Positions 8,739 through 17,968 of a DNA stretch of 64,000 nucleotides are shown here, piece after piece (position 1 is the first letter of the stretch; every line of letters starts with the position of its first letter). The translations under genes were made by a program, and so were the position numbers. The notes beneath the pieces are model-generated. The model ran no database searches. It worked only from the letters and a program-made list of their open reading frames with translations, and was not told the origin of the DNA. The stretch is from Wenzhouxiangella sp. XN24 (GTDB taxonomy: Bacteria; Pseudomonadota; Gammaproteobacteria; Steroidobacterales; XN24), in NCBI RefSeq assembly GCF_011064545.1, contig NZ_JAAMFG010000034.1, positions 62,001 to 126,000 of the forward strand, read 5' to 3'.

Positions 8739-9887
8739 GTGTTCCAGGTAACGCCGTGGGCTATTTTCGGGCTGGCCTCCGTCACGCTGTGCTGGGCGCT
8801 CGCGTTCGTGCTCATGCGGGTCGGCATGCCCGGCAGCGTCGCGCGCAAGCTGGCGCTTCTGCTCACTGTCGAAGGCTTCGCCCTGCTGACCACCGGGATT
8901 TGGTTCGATTTCCTGGCGCCCGAGTTCGCTGCGCGCGTGGCCGGGTCCGTCTTCGACACGTTCAGTTTCCATGCCCACACGTTTTTCGATTGCGTGATGC
9001 TGGCGCTGTATCCGCCGTTCCTCGCGGCGTCGTTGCAGACGAAATTGACCCGCCCGTTCTCGACCCGCGGGGCTCAAGTCGGCCTGGGCGTCTTCGCGGC
9101 CGGGTTGTTCGTTGCGGTCGTTTCGACGCCCTACCAGCTCGGAATGACGCTGCTGTACGCAATGATGGCATCGCTTTTCCTGTACGCCCTCGTGGCCTCG
9201 GTCCATGCCTGGGCCGTATCCAAGCCAGGCGTCGCTCGCACGCGCGCGGGGGTATTCGCGCTTGCCTTCGGTTTCAGGGATATCTGCTGGTTTTCCGTCT
9301 ATGCCGTGGCGACCGGGATCGTCTGGGGCGGGATAATCCTGGCTGAGGAAGGGGCCGGCTACGCGTTTTATCTCGACCTGTTCTACCGTCTGGGTACGCT
9401 GCTTTACGTCCCGATCATCGCTTACGGAATCCTCCGCACACACTTGTTCGACCTGGACCTCAGGCTGCGCTGGACACTCAAGCAGTCCACCCTGGCCGGC
9501 CTCGTCGTGGCGATCCTCTACATCGTGTCCGAGGGAGCCGATCGCTTTTTTTCGACGGAACTGGGTGACTGGGGCGGCCTGCTGGCGGCAGCCGTGGTGG
9601 TGTTTTTCCTGGCGCCGCTGCAGCGCTTTGCCGAGCGGGTCGCGGGAGCTGCGATGCCGAACACCCGGAATACGCCCGAGTACACGATATTCCGCAAGTT
9701 GCAGGTGTATGAGTCAGCGCTGAGCGACGCATTGCGGGAAGGCGGCATCTCGGCGAAGGAGCGCGTGCTGCTGGGCCACCTGCGTGACTCGCTGGGGATC
9801 TCTGAGGCCGACGCGGCGGCCATCGAGAGCGATCTTGTCAGCCGCGCCGGCGAAGTCGGGGGCGGCCGGCCGAGTCCACCCGCCTGA
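8739..9887 (+). CDS. Multi-pass membrane protein, tandem paralog 2, unknown function
   Basis: 382 residues from a GTG at 8739, which gives VFQVTPWAIFG and aligns with the start of the upstream paralog; the open frame back to 8643 overlaps the paralog's coding end and carries no signal. Topology is the same: seven or eight helices, then RWTLKQST, MPNTRNTPEY and a helical tail ending in ISAKERVLLGHLRDSLGISEADAAAIE. The pair arose by tandem duplication and has diverged considerably, so both copies are probably under selection. Function unknown. Confidence 0.75.
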   Translation: MFQVTPWAIFGLASVTLCWALAFVLMRVGMPGSVARKLALLLTVEGFALLTTGIWFDFLAPEFAARVAGSVFDTFSFHAHTFFDCVMLALYPPFLAASLQTKLTRPFSTRGAQVGLGVFAAGLFVAVVSTPYQLGMTLLYAMMASLFLYALVASVHAWAVSKPGVARTRAGVFALAFGFRDICWFSVYAVATGIVWGGIILAEEGAGYAFYLDLFYRLGTLLYVPIIAYGILRTHLFDLDLRLRWTLKQSTLAGLVVAILYIVSEGADRFFSTELGDWGGLLAAAVVVFFLAPLQRFAERVAGAAMPNTRNTPEYTIFRKLQVYESALSDALREGGISAKERVLLGHLRDSLGISEADAAAIESDLVSRAGEVGGGRPSPPA

Positions 9888-9947
9888 GCCGCGCCGCCTG
9901 AGCCGCCACGCCTGAGCCGCCACGCCTGAGCTCATCTGCCTGAGCCG
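9881..9947. repeat. Short imperfect tandem repeat, CGCCTGAGCC core
   Basis: Five copies of a CGCCTGAGCCGC-like unit, spaced 12-15 bases, start at the last codons of the second paralog and run up to the stop codon of the convergent TonB receptor gene. The final copy with the following bases (CTGAGccgaCTCAG) can form a short hairpin. Probably replication-slippage sequence between convergent genes. Confidence 0.6.
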
Positions 9948-9949
9948 AC

Positions 9950-12202
9950 TCAGCGCTGCCTACCCAGGTGGTAGCGCAGTTTGACGCCGGCGGTGCGCGG
10001 TCTCAGCAGGAAGGCGGATGGATACTCATCGAAGCGATAGATCCAGGTGGTCCCATCCGAGTCGGTCACGTTGTGGACAAAGAGTTGCAGGTCCCAGCGT
10101 CCCAGGCGCAGACCGGCCGACAGGTTGAGCGTCGTGTAATCCCCGATTTCCTCGCCTTCCTCCTGCAGGTTGTTGTAGAAGCCGCCGACATAAGCCAGGT
10201 CGGCGCGCGCGTAGGCGGGCAGGCCACGCAGCAGCGTGTCGAACTGGAGTCCCAGGTTCGCGGTGTACTCCGGAGTGCCCGGCAAGCGATCGCCGTCCAC
10301 GCCCAACCCCGGGGCGTCAGACGTCAGTTCGCCCTGCGTATAGGCGGCGCTGAAGTCGAGGCGCCATTGTGCGTCCAACAGCGCGCTGCCCTCGAGTTCG
10401 ACGCCTCTCGTGCTTGCCTCGCCGGCGTTGAACAAGAAACCCACCGCGCAGTCGGCGACCAGGAGGATCGGGAAGTCCTTCCACTCGTTGTAGTAAGCCG
10501 CGGTGCGCAGCAGGATCCGTCCACCGGCAAAACTGAGTGCGCTGCCGATTTCGTAACTGTTCAGCGTGTCGGCCAGGACCTGGTCCTGTGGCGCCAGGCC
10601 GATCCCGTCAAGCAGTCCGTCCCCGTCGATATCACAATTGGACCCGGCCGAGGACAACGGGTAGCCGGGATTGAAGCCCTGCGCCCATTGCGCGTAGTAG
10701 AGCGATTCGTCGGCGGGCGCATAGGAAACATTGACCTTGTAGTTTTCGCCGCTTTCGCGCGATTCGGAATCGAGCGCGAAGCCGTCTCCCGCCACCAGGC
10801 CTTCGCCAAACTCCGTGCTCTCGGTGTCGTAGTCGAACCGCCGCGCGCCGACGGTGGCCGACAGCGCGGGAGTGATATCCCAGGACAGTTCGCCGAAGAA
10901 CGCCAGTTGCTCTCTTTGGGTGCGGAACGTTCCGTCGAAAATCAACGCCCCCGCGAACGGGTCGAGCGCGGGGTCGCCGTCCCATTCGACGATCTGAGCG
11001 CCTGTCTGGTCCAGGTCCTCGTAGTACGCTCCGGCAAGAAAATTGACCGGGTGATTCCATTCCGAGGTGACGCGGAATTCCTGTATGAAAGAGTCCGAGT
11101 CGGTGTCGTTCCGGATGAAAATCGGTGCATCGTCCTCATACAGGAAGGTCCAGAACTGGCCGACATCCCAGTCCTGGGTGTTTTCGTAGCCAATCCATGA
11201 GGTCGAGGACGTGAACGCGAACCGGTCGGCGTCGTAATTCACGACCAGGTTCGATATCCCGAGGTCATCTTCCGTGTATTCGCCCCGGCGTGTGCTGACG
11301 CGTGAGTAGCGGGCTTGCCGGAAGCCGCCCAGTTCGAGATCCGCATAGGGATTGCCGTCCTGTTCGATGCTCTGGCCCAGCACCATGAGCTCGACGTCGA
11401 GCCTGCTGGAGGGAACCCAGCGCGCGGATACGCGCCCGCCCCTGAAGCTGGAGTTGCCCACGTCATCGCGGTCCAGGGCCAGCGCTCCGGTGCGCGCGGC
11501 GCTGGCCGATTTGACGGGATCACTGGCCGCGATGTTCTTGTAGTAGCCGCTGTTCTCATAGCTGTAGGCTACCGCCCGGACGGCGAACACGTTCTCCACG
11601 AGCGGCATGTTCAGAATGCCCTCGCCGTGGTAGTTGGTGCCGCCCGGGTCGCCGGTCGACGACAGGGTCGTGGCGACGCTGCCGCTGAACGCATCGAGGC
11701 GCGGCTGCGCGGTGATGATCCGCACGGTGCCGCCCACCGAGCTGGCGCCGTAGAGCGTCCCCTGCGGGCCGCGCAGGATCTCCACCCTTTCGACGTCCAC
11801 CAGCTTCAGTTCGGGGCTGCTGTTGCCGAAATCGCCGAGGCTCGTGATCGGGGTCTCGTTGATGTAGGTGCCCGTGGTCTGGGCACTCTCCTGCGGGTCG
11901 GCGGAAATTCCGCGAATCACGATGCTCGAGCGGCCGGCGCCGAACTCGTAATAAGTGACCCCGGGGATGGTGCGCAGATAATCGTCCATGCCCACCAGCC
12001 CCTGCCGGTCGATCATCTCTCCAGAGATGACGGATGCGCTCATTGCGACATCCTGCAGGTTCTCGGCGCCGCGTTTCTGCGCGGTCACGACGACCGTTTC
12101 CAGTTGTGTTGAATCCGGCGATGTTTCTTCCGCCGCAATTCCGGCTGCAGCAAATGCACTGGTTACGAGCAGGCATGCGTGCCCCAGGCTGATTGGTTTC
12201 AC
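9950..12202 (-). CDS. TonB-dependent receptor, substrate unknown
   Basis: 750 residues if started at the GTG at 12202, which has an AGGGA site and directly opens the signal peptide (KPISLGHACLL...AFAAAG). A TTG at 12250 is in frame but adds 16 non-signal residues. A TonB-box-like ETVVVTAQKR is near residue 35. The plug holds LRTIPGVTYYEFGAGRSSIVIRG and LRGPQGTLYGASSVGGTVRI, the latter a classical plug signature of TonB-dependent siderophore or oligosaccharide receptors. A 22-strand barrel follows. There is no adjacent metal, heme or sugar gene on the same strand, so the ligand cannot be inferred. The divergent neighbour is an export operon. Confidence 0.85.
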   Translation of the reverse strand: MKPISLGHACLLVTSAFAAAGIAAEETSPDSTQLETVVVTAQKRGAENLQDVAMSASVISGEMIDRQGLVGMDDYLRTIPGVTYYEFGAGRSSIVIRGISADPQESAQTTGTYINETPITSLGDFGNSSPELKLVDVERVEILRGPQGTLYGASSVGGTVRIITAQPRLDAFSGSVATTLSSTGDPGGTNYHGEGILNMPLVENVFAVRAVAYSYENSGYYKNIAASDPVKSASAARTGALALDRDDVGNSSFRGGRVSARWVPSSRLDVELMVLGQSIEQDGNPYADLELGGFRQARYSRVSTRRGEYTEDDLGISNLVVNYDADRFAFTSSTSWIGYENTQDWDVGQFWTFLYEDDAPIFIRNDTDSDSFIQEFRVTSEWNHPVNFLAGAYYEDLDQTGAQIVEWDGDPALDPFAGALIFDGTFRTQREQLAFFGELSWDITPALSATVGARRFDYDTESTEFGEGLVAGDGFALDSESRESGENYKVNVSYAPADESLYYAQWAQGFNPGYPLSSAGSNCDIDGDGLLDGIGLAPQDQVLADTLNSYEIGSALSFAGGRILLRTAAYYNEWKDFPILLVADCAVGFLFNAGEASTRGVELEGSALLDAQWRLDFSAAYTQGELTSDAPGLGVDGDRLPGTPEYTANLGLQFDTLLRGLPAYARADLAYVGGFYNNLQEEGEEIGDYTTLNLSAGLRLGRWDLQLFVHNVTDSDGTTWIYRFDEYPSAFLLRPRTAGVKLRYHLGRQR

Positions 12203-12280
12203 AACGTCCGTCCCTGTCGCTGGCACATCGCCGATAACCCTGTTTAACAATTAATAGCGCCGAGGGGAAGCTCGGAACCG

Positions 12281-12300
12281 CATGATGAATGGCACTGCCT
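12281..12300. repeat. Intergenic direct repeat, copy 1
   Basis: CATGATGAATGGCACTGCCT, 18 of 20 bases identical to 12409-12428. Both copies lie in the divergent intergenic region between the TonB receptor and the export operon, 128 bases apart. May be a regulator site or an old duplication. Confidence 0.5.
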
Positions 12301-12386
12301 GTGCAGCTTGGTCCAGCGAAAAGGCGGGTGGCGGGCGCGCTTTTCTTGCTGGAGGTGGGAGAACTTGGCGGGGAATCGGTTCGGCA

Positions 12387-12400
12387 GTGACAATCGTCAC
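12387..12400. promoter_or_regulatory. Possible operator, GTGAC-N4-GTCAC dyad
   Basis: A perfect 5-bp inverted repeat around AATC. It sits in the divergent intergenic region, about 65 bases before the -10 candidate of the export operon and nine bases from a direct repeat copy. The geometry fits a dimeric regulator of TetR type, but no regulator gene is adjacent. Confidence 0.3.
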
Positions 12401-12408
12401 ATCCACCC

Positions 12409-12428
12409 CATGACGAATGGCACTCCCT
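12409..12428. repeat. Intergenic direct repeat, copy 2
   Basis: CATGACGAATGGCACTCCCT, differing at two positions from the copy at 12281-12300. It lies about 35 bases before the TAGAAT -10 candidate of the export operon. Confidence 0.5.
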
Positions 12429-12462
12429 CGCGGACCGCAACATGACGGACAATGCCTGCTGC

Positions 12463-12468
12463 TAGAAT
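12463..12468 (+). promoter_or_regulatory. -10 element candidate of the export operon
   Basis: TAGAAT, 11 bases before the ATG of the adaptor gene, in the context GCTAGAATCG. If used, the transcript would be nearly leaderless. No good -35 is visible. Confidence 0.3.
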
Positions 12469-12478
12469 CGAGGCCGTC

Positions 12479-13723
12479 ATGGACAAAGCCGAGCTGCTCA
12501 AGGAACTGCGCATCGATCGCGAGCCACCCCCTGGCGGGGGCTCGCGGGCTGGATGGTGGCTGCTGCTCGCGCTTGCGCTGCTGGCTGCGGTCCTCGTGGC
12601 TGCGTATCTCTGGGCGACGAGGGCGGACGAAGCCGTGCTCGTGCGCGTCGCCACGGTGCAGTCGGCCGGCACGACCGACGCGGCCCGCTCGGTGCTGGAT
12701 GCCACGGGCTACGTCACCGCCCGGCGCATCGCCACCGTGTCGGCGCAGGTGACCGGGAAGGTCGAGACCGTGCTGATCGAGGAGGGCATGCAGGTCGCCG
12801 CGGGCGAGGTGCTGGCCACGATCGATGACACCGAGTGGCGCGCCCAGGTGGCGCTCGCCGAGGCGCAGCTCGAGTCGGCGCGCTCCCAGCTCGCGGAGAT
12901 CGAGGCCCAGCTGAGCAACGCGCGCCGCGATCTCGAAAGGCAGCGCGACCTCGCGGGGCGGGGCCTGGCTTCGCAGGCCGCCGTGGATGCGGCCAGCACC
13001 GAGGTCGATGCGCTCGCGGCGCGACTCGACAGCGCCGCGACAGGCGTCACGGTGGCGCGGCGCTCGCTGGAACTTTCGCGGGTCCGACTCGACAACACCG
13101 TGATCCGCGCCCCGTTTGCCGGGATCGTGACGGTCAAGGCGGCCCAGCCGGGCGAGATGATTTCGCCGGTCTCCGCCGGTGGCGGCTTTACCCGCACCGG
13201 CATCGGCACCATCGTGGACATGGACTCGCTGGAGATCCAGGTGGACGTCAACGAGTCGTTCATCCAGCGGGTGCATCCCGGGCAGCGTGTCGAGGCGACG
13301 CTGAACGCCTATCCGGAATGGCGCGTCCCGTCAGAGGTCATCGCCATCATCCCGACGGCGGACCGCAGCCGTGCCACGGTGCGAGTGCGCATAGCGATCC
13401 TGGAGCGCGACGAGAGAATCGTGCCCGACATGGGCGTGCGGGTGGCTTTCCTGGGAGAGGGAGAGAGTGCCGCGAGCGATGCGGCAACGGCGGGCGCGAC
13501 GCTGCGGGTGCCGTCCGGTGCGGTGGTGGAAGAGGGCGGCGAGTCGTTCGTTTTCGTTCTCCAGCCCGGCGACGAGGGCCAAAGCGTCGCGCGTCGCGCC
13601 GTGCGTGTCGGGGTGGCACGCGGCGAACTCCGGCCGGTGCTCGACGGCCTGCGCAGCGGCGAGCGCGTGGTTCTGCAACCCCCCGCGGATCTCGCCGACG
13701 GGGACAGGGTACGACTGGAATAA
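12479..13723 (+). CDS. Periplasmic adaptor (HlyD/MacA-type membrane fusion protein)
   Basis: 414 residues from the ATG at 12479. A cytoplasmic N-terminus is followed by one membrane anchor (about residues 28-50), then a barrel-sandwich/lipoyl half (TVSAQVTGKVETVLIEEGMQV), a long helical hairpin rich in Ala, Glu and Arg (about 110-200), the second lipoyl half (NTVIRAPFAGIV) and beta-barrel and membrane-proximal domains. The protein links an inner-membrane transporter to an outer-membrane channel. It is the first gene of a four-gene unit with an ABC ATPase and two FtsX-type permeases, so MacA is the nearest functional analogue. No outer-membrane TolC gene is in the window. Confidence 0.9.
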   Translation: MDKAELLKELRIDREPPPGGGSRAGWWLLLALALLAAVLVAAYLWATRADEAVLVRVATVQSAGTTDAARSVLDATGYVTARRIATVSAQVTGKVETVLIEEGMQVAAGEVLATIDDTEWRAQVALAEAQLESARSQLAEIEAQLSNARRDLERQRDLAGRGLASQAAVDAASTEVDALAARLDSAATGVTVARRSLELSRVRLDNTVIRAPFAGIVTVKAAQPGEMISPVSAGGGFTRTGIGTIVDMDSLEIQVDVNESFIQRVHPGQRVEATLNAYPEWRVPSEVIAIIPTADRSRATVRVRIAILERDERIVPDMGVRVAFLGEGESAASDAATAGATLRVPSGAVVEEGGESFVFVLQPGDEGQSVARRAVRVGVARGELRPVLDGLRSGERVVLQPPADLADGDRVRLE

Positions 13724-13738
13724 CAGGCAGGTAGAGAC

Positions 13739-14428
13739 ATGAGTGCATTGATCGAGATTCGCGGCCTGACCAAGGTCTACACTCGCGGCAAGCAGAAAGT
13801 CGAAGCGCTGCACGCGGTGGACCTCGACATCGAGCGCGGCGATTTCGTTGCCCTGATGGGCCCCTCGGGTTCCGGCAAGACGACGTTGCTGAACCTGATC
13901 GGCGGACTCGACTCGCCGACCTCGGGCACAATCAACGTCGATGGCCAGTCGCTCGAGCGCATGAGTAGCGGCGCGCTGGCGCGCTGGCGGGCCGCCCATG
14001 TCGGCTTCGTGTTCCAGTTCTATAACCTGCTGCCGGTGCTCAGTGCGCAGCGCAACGTCGAGTTGCCACTGTTGCTGACCCGGCTGTCCGCGGCACAGCG
14101 GCGCAAGAACGCGGGCGTGGCATTGCAGCTCGTCGGCCTTGCGGACCGAGCGCAGCACAAGCCGCGCGAGCTTTCCGGCGGCCAGGAACAACGTGTCGCC
14201 ATCGCCCGCGCCATCGTCTCCGATCCGTCGCTGCTGGTGTGCGACGAGCCCACAGGGGATCTCGATCGGGAGACCGCGGACGAGATCCTCGAGCTGCTGC
14301 AGATGCTGAATCGCGAGCACGGCAAGACCATCGTCATGGTGACCCACGACCCGAAGGCGGCCGAGCATGCACGGCGCCTGGTGCGGCTCGACAAGGGCAG
14401 CCTGGTGCCGGACGAGGCGGCGGCCTGA
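13739..14428 (+). CDS. ABC transporter ATP-binding protein (MacB/LolD type)
   Basis: 229 residues, a typical length for stand-alone LolD/MacB-type ATPases. Walker [10 protein letters not shown] is at residues 41-49, the signature [14 protein letters not shown] and Walker [13 protein letters not shown] follow, with the switch His in MVTHDPKAA. The family powers mechanotransmission-type export rather than substrate passage through the membrane. It lies 15 bases after the adaptor gene and one base before the first permease gene, which begins at the ATG at 14430. Confidence 0.94.
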   Translation: MSALIEIRGLTKVYTRGKQKVEALHAVDLDIERGDFVALMGPSGSGKTTLLNLIGGLDSPTSGTINVDGQSLERMSSGALARWRAAHVGFVFQFYNLLPVLSAQRNVELPLLLTRLSAAQRRKNAGVALQLVGLADRAQHKPRELSGGQEQRVAIARAIVSDPSLLVCDEPTGDLDRETADEILELLQMLNREHGKTIVMVTHDPKAAEHARRLVRLDKGSLVPDEAAA

Positions 14429-14429
14429 G

Positions 14430-15587
14430 ATGAAATACTTCCACCTGGTCTGGGCCGGCCTGTTCCGCAAGAAAGTCCGCACCGTGCTCACCCTGTTGTC
14501 GGTGGTCGTGGCTTTTCTGCTGTTCGGCCTGCTGCAGTCCGTCAACGAGGCGTTCAGCGCGGGCGCCGAACAGGCGCGGGCCGACCGGCTGATCACGAAC
14601 TCGCGCTATTCGATTATCGAGATGCTGCCGATCAGCTACCTGCCGCAGATCGAGTCGGTCCCCGGCGTCAAGGAAGTTTCGTTTGCCAGCTGGTTCGGCG
14701 GTTCCTACCAGGACCGGCCGGTGCAGTTCGCCGTGTTCCCGGTCGAACCGGAGCGTTACCTGAGCACCGCGCCGGAGATCGAGCTGCCGCCCGCGCAACT
14801 CGAACGCTGGCGCGAGACACGCGATGGTGCCGTCGTCGGGCGCTCGCTGGCCGAGCGCAATGGCTGGGAGATCGGGGAGCGCGTGACGCTGGTGGCGGAC
14901 ATCTGGCCGCAGCGTGGCGGCAACAACGACTGGAACTTCGAGATCGTGGGGATCTTCAGCAGCCCGGAATCGGAACAGAACGAGGGCGCCTTTTTGTTTC
15001 AGTGGGAGTATTTCGACGAGGCTCGCCAGTTTGGCCGCGGTACTGTGGGCTGGTTCATCATCCAGGTGGAAGACCCCGACCTGGCGGAAAACGTCGCGCA
15101 GACGGTAGACGCGTTGTTCGCCAATTCCACCAACGAGACCAAGACGCAGACCGAGAAGGCGTTCGCGCAAGGGTTCGCGCGCCAGTTCGGCGACGTCGGC
15201 CTGATCGTCACCTCGATCCTCGGCGCGGTGTTCTTCACTATCCTCGTGTTGACCGGGAACACGATGGCGCAGGCGGTGCGTGAGCGGATTCCCGAGCTGG
15301 CGATTCTCAAGACCCTCGGGTTTAGCGATCGGGCGGTGCTGGGCCTGGTGGTGGCGGAGGCGCTGGCGCTCATCCTGCTCGGCGGGCTCGTCGGCCTGGC
15401 GCTGGCTGCCGGCGCACTCGGTGCGCTCAGCGCAGCGCTGGCGGGATTCGGTGTGCAGGGCATCAGCACTTCAGTAGTGCTGACGGGCGTGGTCCTGATG
15501 ATCGCGCTTGGCCTTATCGTCGGCCTGCCGCCGGCGGTGCGCGCCATGCGCCTGAAAGTCGTCGATGCGCTCGGCGGACACCAGTAG
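14430..15587 (+). CDS. ABC transporter permease, FtsX/MacB type (1)
   Basis: 385 residues from ATG 14430, essentially touching the ATPase stop codon. One helix near the N-terminus (about 16-38) is followed by a periplasmic MacB-like core domain (about 40-270) and three C-terminal helices forming the FtsX domain (about 280-375). This is the classic four-helix type VII ABC topology. It is one of two permeases in the operon, so the complex is probably a heterodimer. Export substrate is unknown; lipids, peptides or antibiotics are all possible for this family. Confidence 0.9.
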   Translation: MKYFHLVWAGLFRKKVRTVLTLLSVVVAFLLFGLLQSVNEAFSAGAEQARADRLITNSRYSIIEMLPISYLPQIESVPGVKEVSFASWFGGSYQDRPVQFAVFPVEPERYLSTAPEIELPPAQLERWRETRDGAVVGRSLAERNGWEIGERVTLVADIWPQRGGNNDWNFEIVGIFSSPESEQNEGAFLFQWEYFDEARQFGRGTVGWFIIQVEDPDLAENVAQTVDALFANSTNETKTQTEKAFAQGFARQFGDVGLIVTSILGAVFFTILVLTGNTMAQAVRERIPELAILKTLGFSDRAVLGLVVAEALALILLGGLVGLALAAGALGALSAALAGFGVQGISTSVVLTGVVLMIALGLIVGLPPAVRAMRLKVVDALGGHQ

Positions 15588-15599
15588 GAGGGACGGTTG

Positions 15600-16784
15600 A
15601 TGAACGCACTAAAACAAGTCGCGGCCGTGTCACTCATGAACCTGCGCAGCGTGCCGCAACGCTGGAGCACTTCGCTGGTCATCGTCGTCGGCATTGCCGG
15701 GGTCGTCGGCGTGCTGACGGCGATTCTCGCGATGGGCGAGGGCTTCCGCGCCACGCTCGGCGCCGCGGGCAAGGAAGACCAGGCGATCGTGTTGCGCAGT
15801 GGCGCCACCTCGGAGTTGACCAGCGGGCTGGGGCGCGAATCGGTGGACCTGATTGCGCGCTCGGCCGGCGTGGCGCGGGGGGGCGACGGCCAGCCGATCG
15901 CCTCCGCGGAGATCCTGGTGATCGCGGATTTGCCCAAGCGGGGCACCGGGACGCTCGCCAACGCCCCCATTAGGGGTGTGCAACCCGGCGCCTTCGAGCT
16001 CCGACCGGAAGTCGAGATCGTCGCGGGACGGAACTTCGAGCCCGGCCCGCGGGAACTCATCGTCGGGCGCGGCGCCGCCAGCCAGTTCGAGGGGGTGGAG
16101 GTCGGTGCGCGGCTCGCGTTCCGGGATGCTGACTGGACGGTGGTCGGGATCTTCTCCGCGGGCGGCGGCGCCCACGAGTCCGAGTTGTGGGGCGACGCCG
16201 AGACCGTGATGTCGGCCTATCGGCGTGGCGGCTTCCAGTCGGTGACCGTGCAGCTCGAGGATGCGGCGGCGTTCGAGGCGTTCCAGGCCGCCCTCGCGGA
16301 TGATCCGCGCCTGAACGTCGAGGCCCAGACGTTGCGCGCCTACTACGCCGCGCAGTCGCGGCAGATGAGCATGCTGATCAACGTGCTGGGTTACGCCATT
16401 GGCTACATCATGGCCATCGGTGCATTGTTCGGCGCGTTAAACACCATGTATGCGGCGGTCTCCACGCGCGCGCGGGAAATCGCGACGCTGCGGGCGCTCG
16501 GCTTCGGCGGCGGGGCGATCGTCGCCTCGGTATTGCTCGAGGCTTTGCTGCTGGCCGTGATCGGCGGAGTGCTCGGGGGCAGCCTCGCGTGGCTGTTGTT
16601 CAACGGCTACACCGTCTCGACACTGGGAGCCAACTTCAGCCAGGTCGCCTTCGATTTTCGCGTCACCGGAGAGTTGCTCCTGCAGGGCATCGCCTGGGCC
16701 CTGGTGATCGGGTTCCTCGGCGGACTGCTCCCCGCGTGGCGCGCGGCGCGCCAGCCGGTAACGACCGCGTTGCGTGCCCTGTAG
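15600..16784 (+). CDS. ABC transporter permease, FtsX/MacB type (2)
   Basis: 394 residues. The ATG at 15600 is preceded by TAGGAGGGACGG; a TTG immediately before it is unlikely to be used. Topology matches its neighbour: N-terminal helix (about 18-42), periplasmic core, three C-terminal helices, with MYAAVSTRAREIATLRALGFG, a hallmark stretch of FtsX domains. Last gene of the four-gene unit. It differs substantially in sequence from the first permease, supporting a heterodimer. Confidence 0.9.
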   Translation: MNALKQVAAVSLMNLRSVPQRWSTSLVIVVGIAGVVGVLTAILAMGEGFRATLGAAGKEDQAIVLRSGATSELTSGLGRESVDLIARSAGVARGGDGQPIASAEILVIADLPKRGTGTLANAPIRGVQPGAFELRPEVEIVAGRNFEPGPRELIVGRGAASQFEGVEVGARLAFRDADWTVVGIFSAGGGAHESELWGDAETVMSAYRRGGFQSVTVQLEDAAAFEAFQAALADDPRLNVEAQTLRAYYAAQSRQMSMLINVLGYAIGYIMAIGALFGALNTMYAAVSTRAREIATLRALGFGGGAIVASVLLEALLLAVIGGVLGGSLAWLLFNGYTVSTLGANFSQVAFDFRVTGELLLQGIAWALVIGFLGGLLPAWRAARQPVTTALRAL

Positions 16785-16804
16785 TCGTCAGCGTCACGCC
16801 TCGT

Positions 16805-16836
16805 CGTGCCGAGGCATGGCCGTGCCGAGGCATGGC
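16805..16836. repeat. 16-bp exact tandem duplication
   Basis: CGTGCCGAGGCATGGC occurs twice in direct succession in the gap after the second permease gene. Probably slippage; no coding or regulatory role is evident. Confidence 0.6.
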
Positions 16837-16878
16837 GGGCCGTCGAGCCGCGTGGCGCGACCGGTTCAAGGCATCTCC

Positions 16879-16884
16879 TATACT
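16879..16884 (+). promoter_or_regulatory. -10 element before CHAD gene
   Basis: TATACT in the context CTCCTATACTG, 19 bases before the CHAD start codon, with AAGGAG between. The paralogous CHAD gene has the same element at 31854-31859, which supports its use. Confidence 0.45.
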
Positions 16885-16903
16885 GAAAAAAAGGAGTACT
16901 GCC

Positions 16904-17845
16904 ATGAACTATCAACTGGAAATCAACGAGCCCATCGATGTCGGCGTGCGTCGCATCGCCACTGAGCTGATCGATGACGCCATCGCCCGGATCGAGGCGC
17001 CGGACCGCGATCCCCATGAGGTGGTCCACGAGGTCCGCAAGGACTGCAAGAAGCTGCGCGGGCTGCTGCGCCTGATTCGTCCGCAGGTGCCGAAGCTGTA
17101 CAAGGCCGAAAACAAGTATTTCCGCGATGCCGCGGCGGCGTTGTCCGGGATCCGCGACGCAGAGGCGGCCAGCGAGTCCTATGATGCGCTGCTGAACGCT
17201 TTCGAGGGCGAGGTGGATCGACAGGGCCTGGCACCGGTGCGGCGAGCGCTCACGATGCACAAGCAGCACCTCGCCGAGCACCAGGGCGATCTCGACGCCC
17301 GGCTGGAGGCCTTCGGCGAGCAGATGCGCGCGGCGCGCAAGCGCGTAGCGGATTGGCGTCTCCCGGCGGACGACGCGAAGCACGGCAAGGGCGGCTTTGG
17401 TCTCCTGCAGGGTGGATTGACGAAGACTTACGCGCGTGGCCGCAAGGCCATGGACGTCGCCTGCGGAGATCCCGAGGTCGAGACGTTCCACGACTGGCGC
17501 AAGCGCGCGAAGTATCTTCGCTATCACCTGCGGTTGCTGCGCCCGATCTGGCCGCAGGTCTTCAAGTGCACCCGCAAAGAGGTCAAGAGGCTGGGTGACT
17601 TGCTCGGCGACGATCACGACTTCGCGATCCTGGAGAAGGTGCTCAAGGACGGCCTGGCTAACGACCCCGACGAGGGACGGCTGGAGGTGCTGGACGCCCT
17701 GATGCGTCAGCGCAGCATCCAGCTCCGGGACGAGGCTGAATGGCTGGGGCGCCGGATCTATGCCGAAAAACCCAAGGTGTTCCGCAAGCGCATCGGTGGC
17801 TACTGGGCGACGGCCCACACCGAGCAAGAAGCCACGATGGCCTGA
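16904..17845 (+). CDS. CHAD domain protein, full-length copy
   Basis: 313 residues from the ATG at 16904 with an AAGGAG site. CHAD domains are helical, rich in conserved His, Lys and Arg, and bind inorganic polyphosphate. Both half-motifs are present: HEVRKDCKKLRGLLRLIRP at about residue 43 and FHDWRKRAKYLRYHLRLLRP near residue 190. There is no CYTH partner domain. It stands between the export operon and a sigma-factor gene, with its own -10 element. A second copy at 31881 has lost the first half-motif. Confidence 0.9.
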   Translation: MNYQLEINEPIDVGVRRIATELIDDAIARIEAPDRDPHEVVHEVRKDCKKLRGLLRLIRPQVPKLYKAENKYFRDAAAALSGIRDAEAASESYDALLNAFEGEVDRQGLAPVRRALTMHKQHLAEHQGDLDARLEAFGEQMRAARKRVADWRLPADDAKHGKGGFGLLQGGLTKTYARGRKAMDVACGDPEVETFHDWRKRAKYLRYHLRLLRPIWPQVFKCTRKEVKRLGDLLGDDHDFAILEKVLKDGLANDPDEGRLEVLDALMRQRSIQLRDEAEWLGRRIYAEKPKVFRKRIGGYWATAHTEQEATMA

Positions 17846-17968
17846 GCACGGGCCCGACCGACCGCTGGGGGTTGAAGGTGCAGCGATGTCCGATGATGAT
17901 CGATGGTATCGTCGGGCATTGAGGCGTGGCGCGCGTGCAGGGACGGCAGACTTGCCGGAAGGGCGGGG

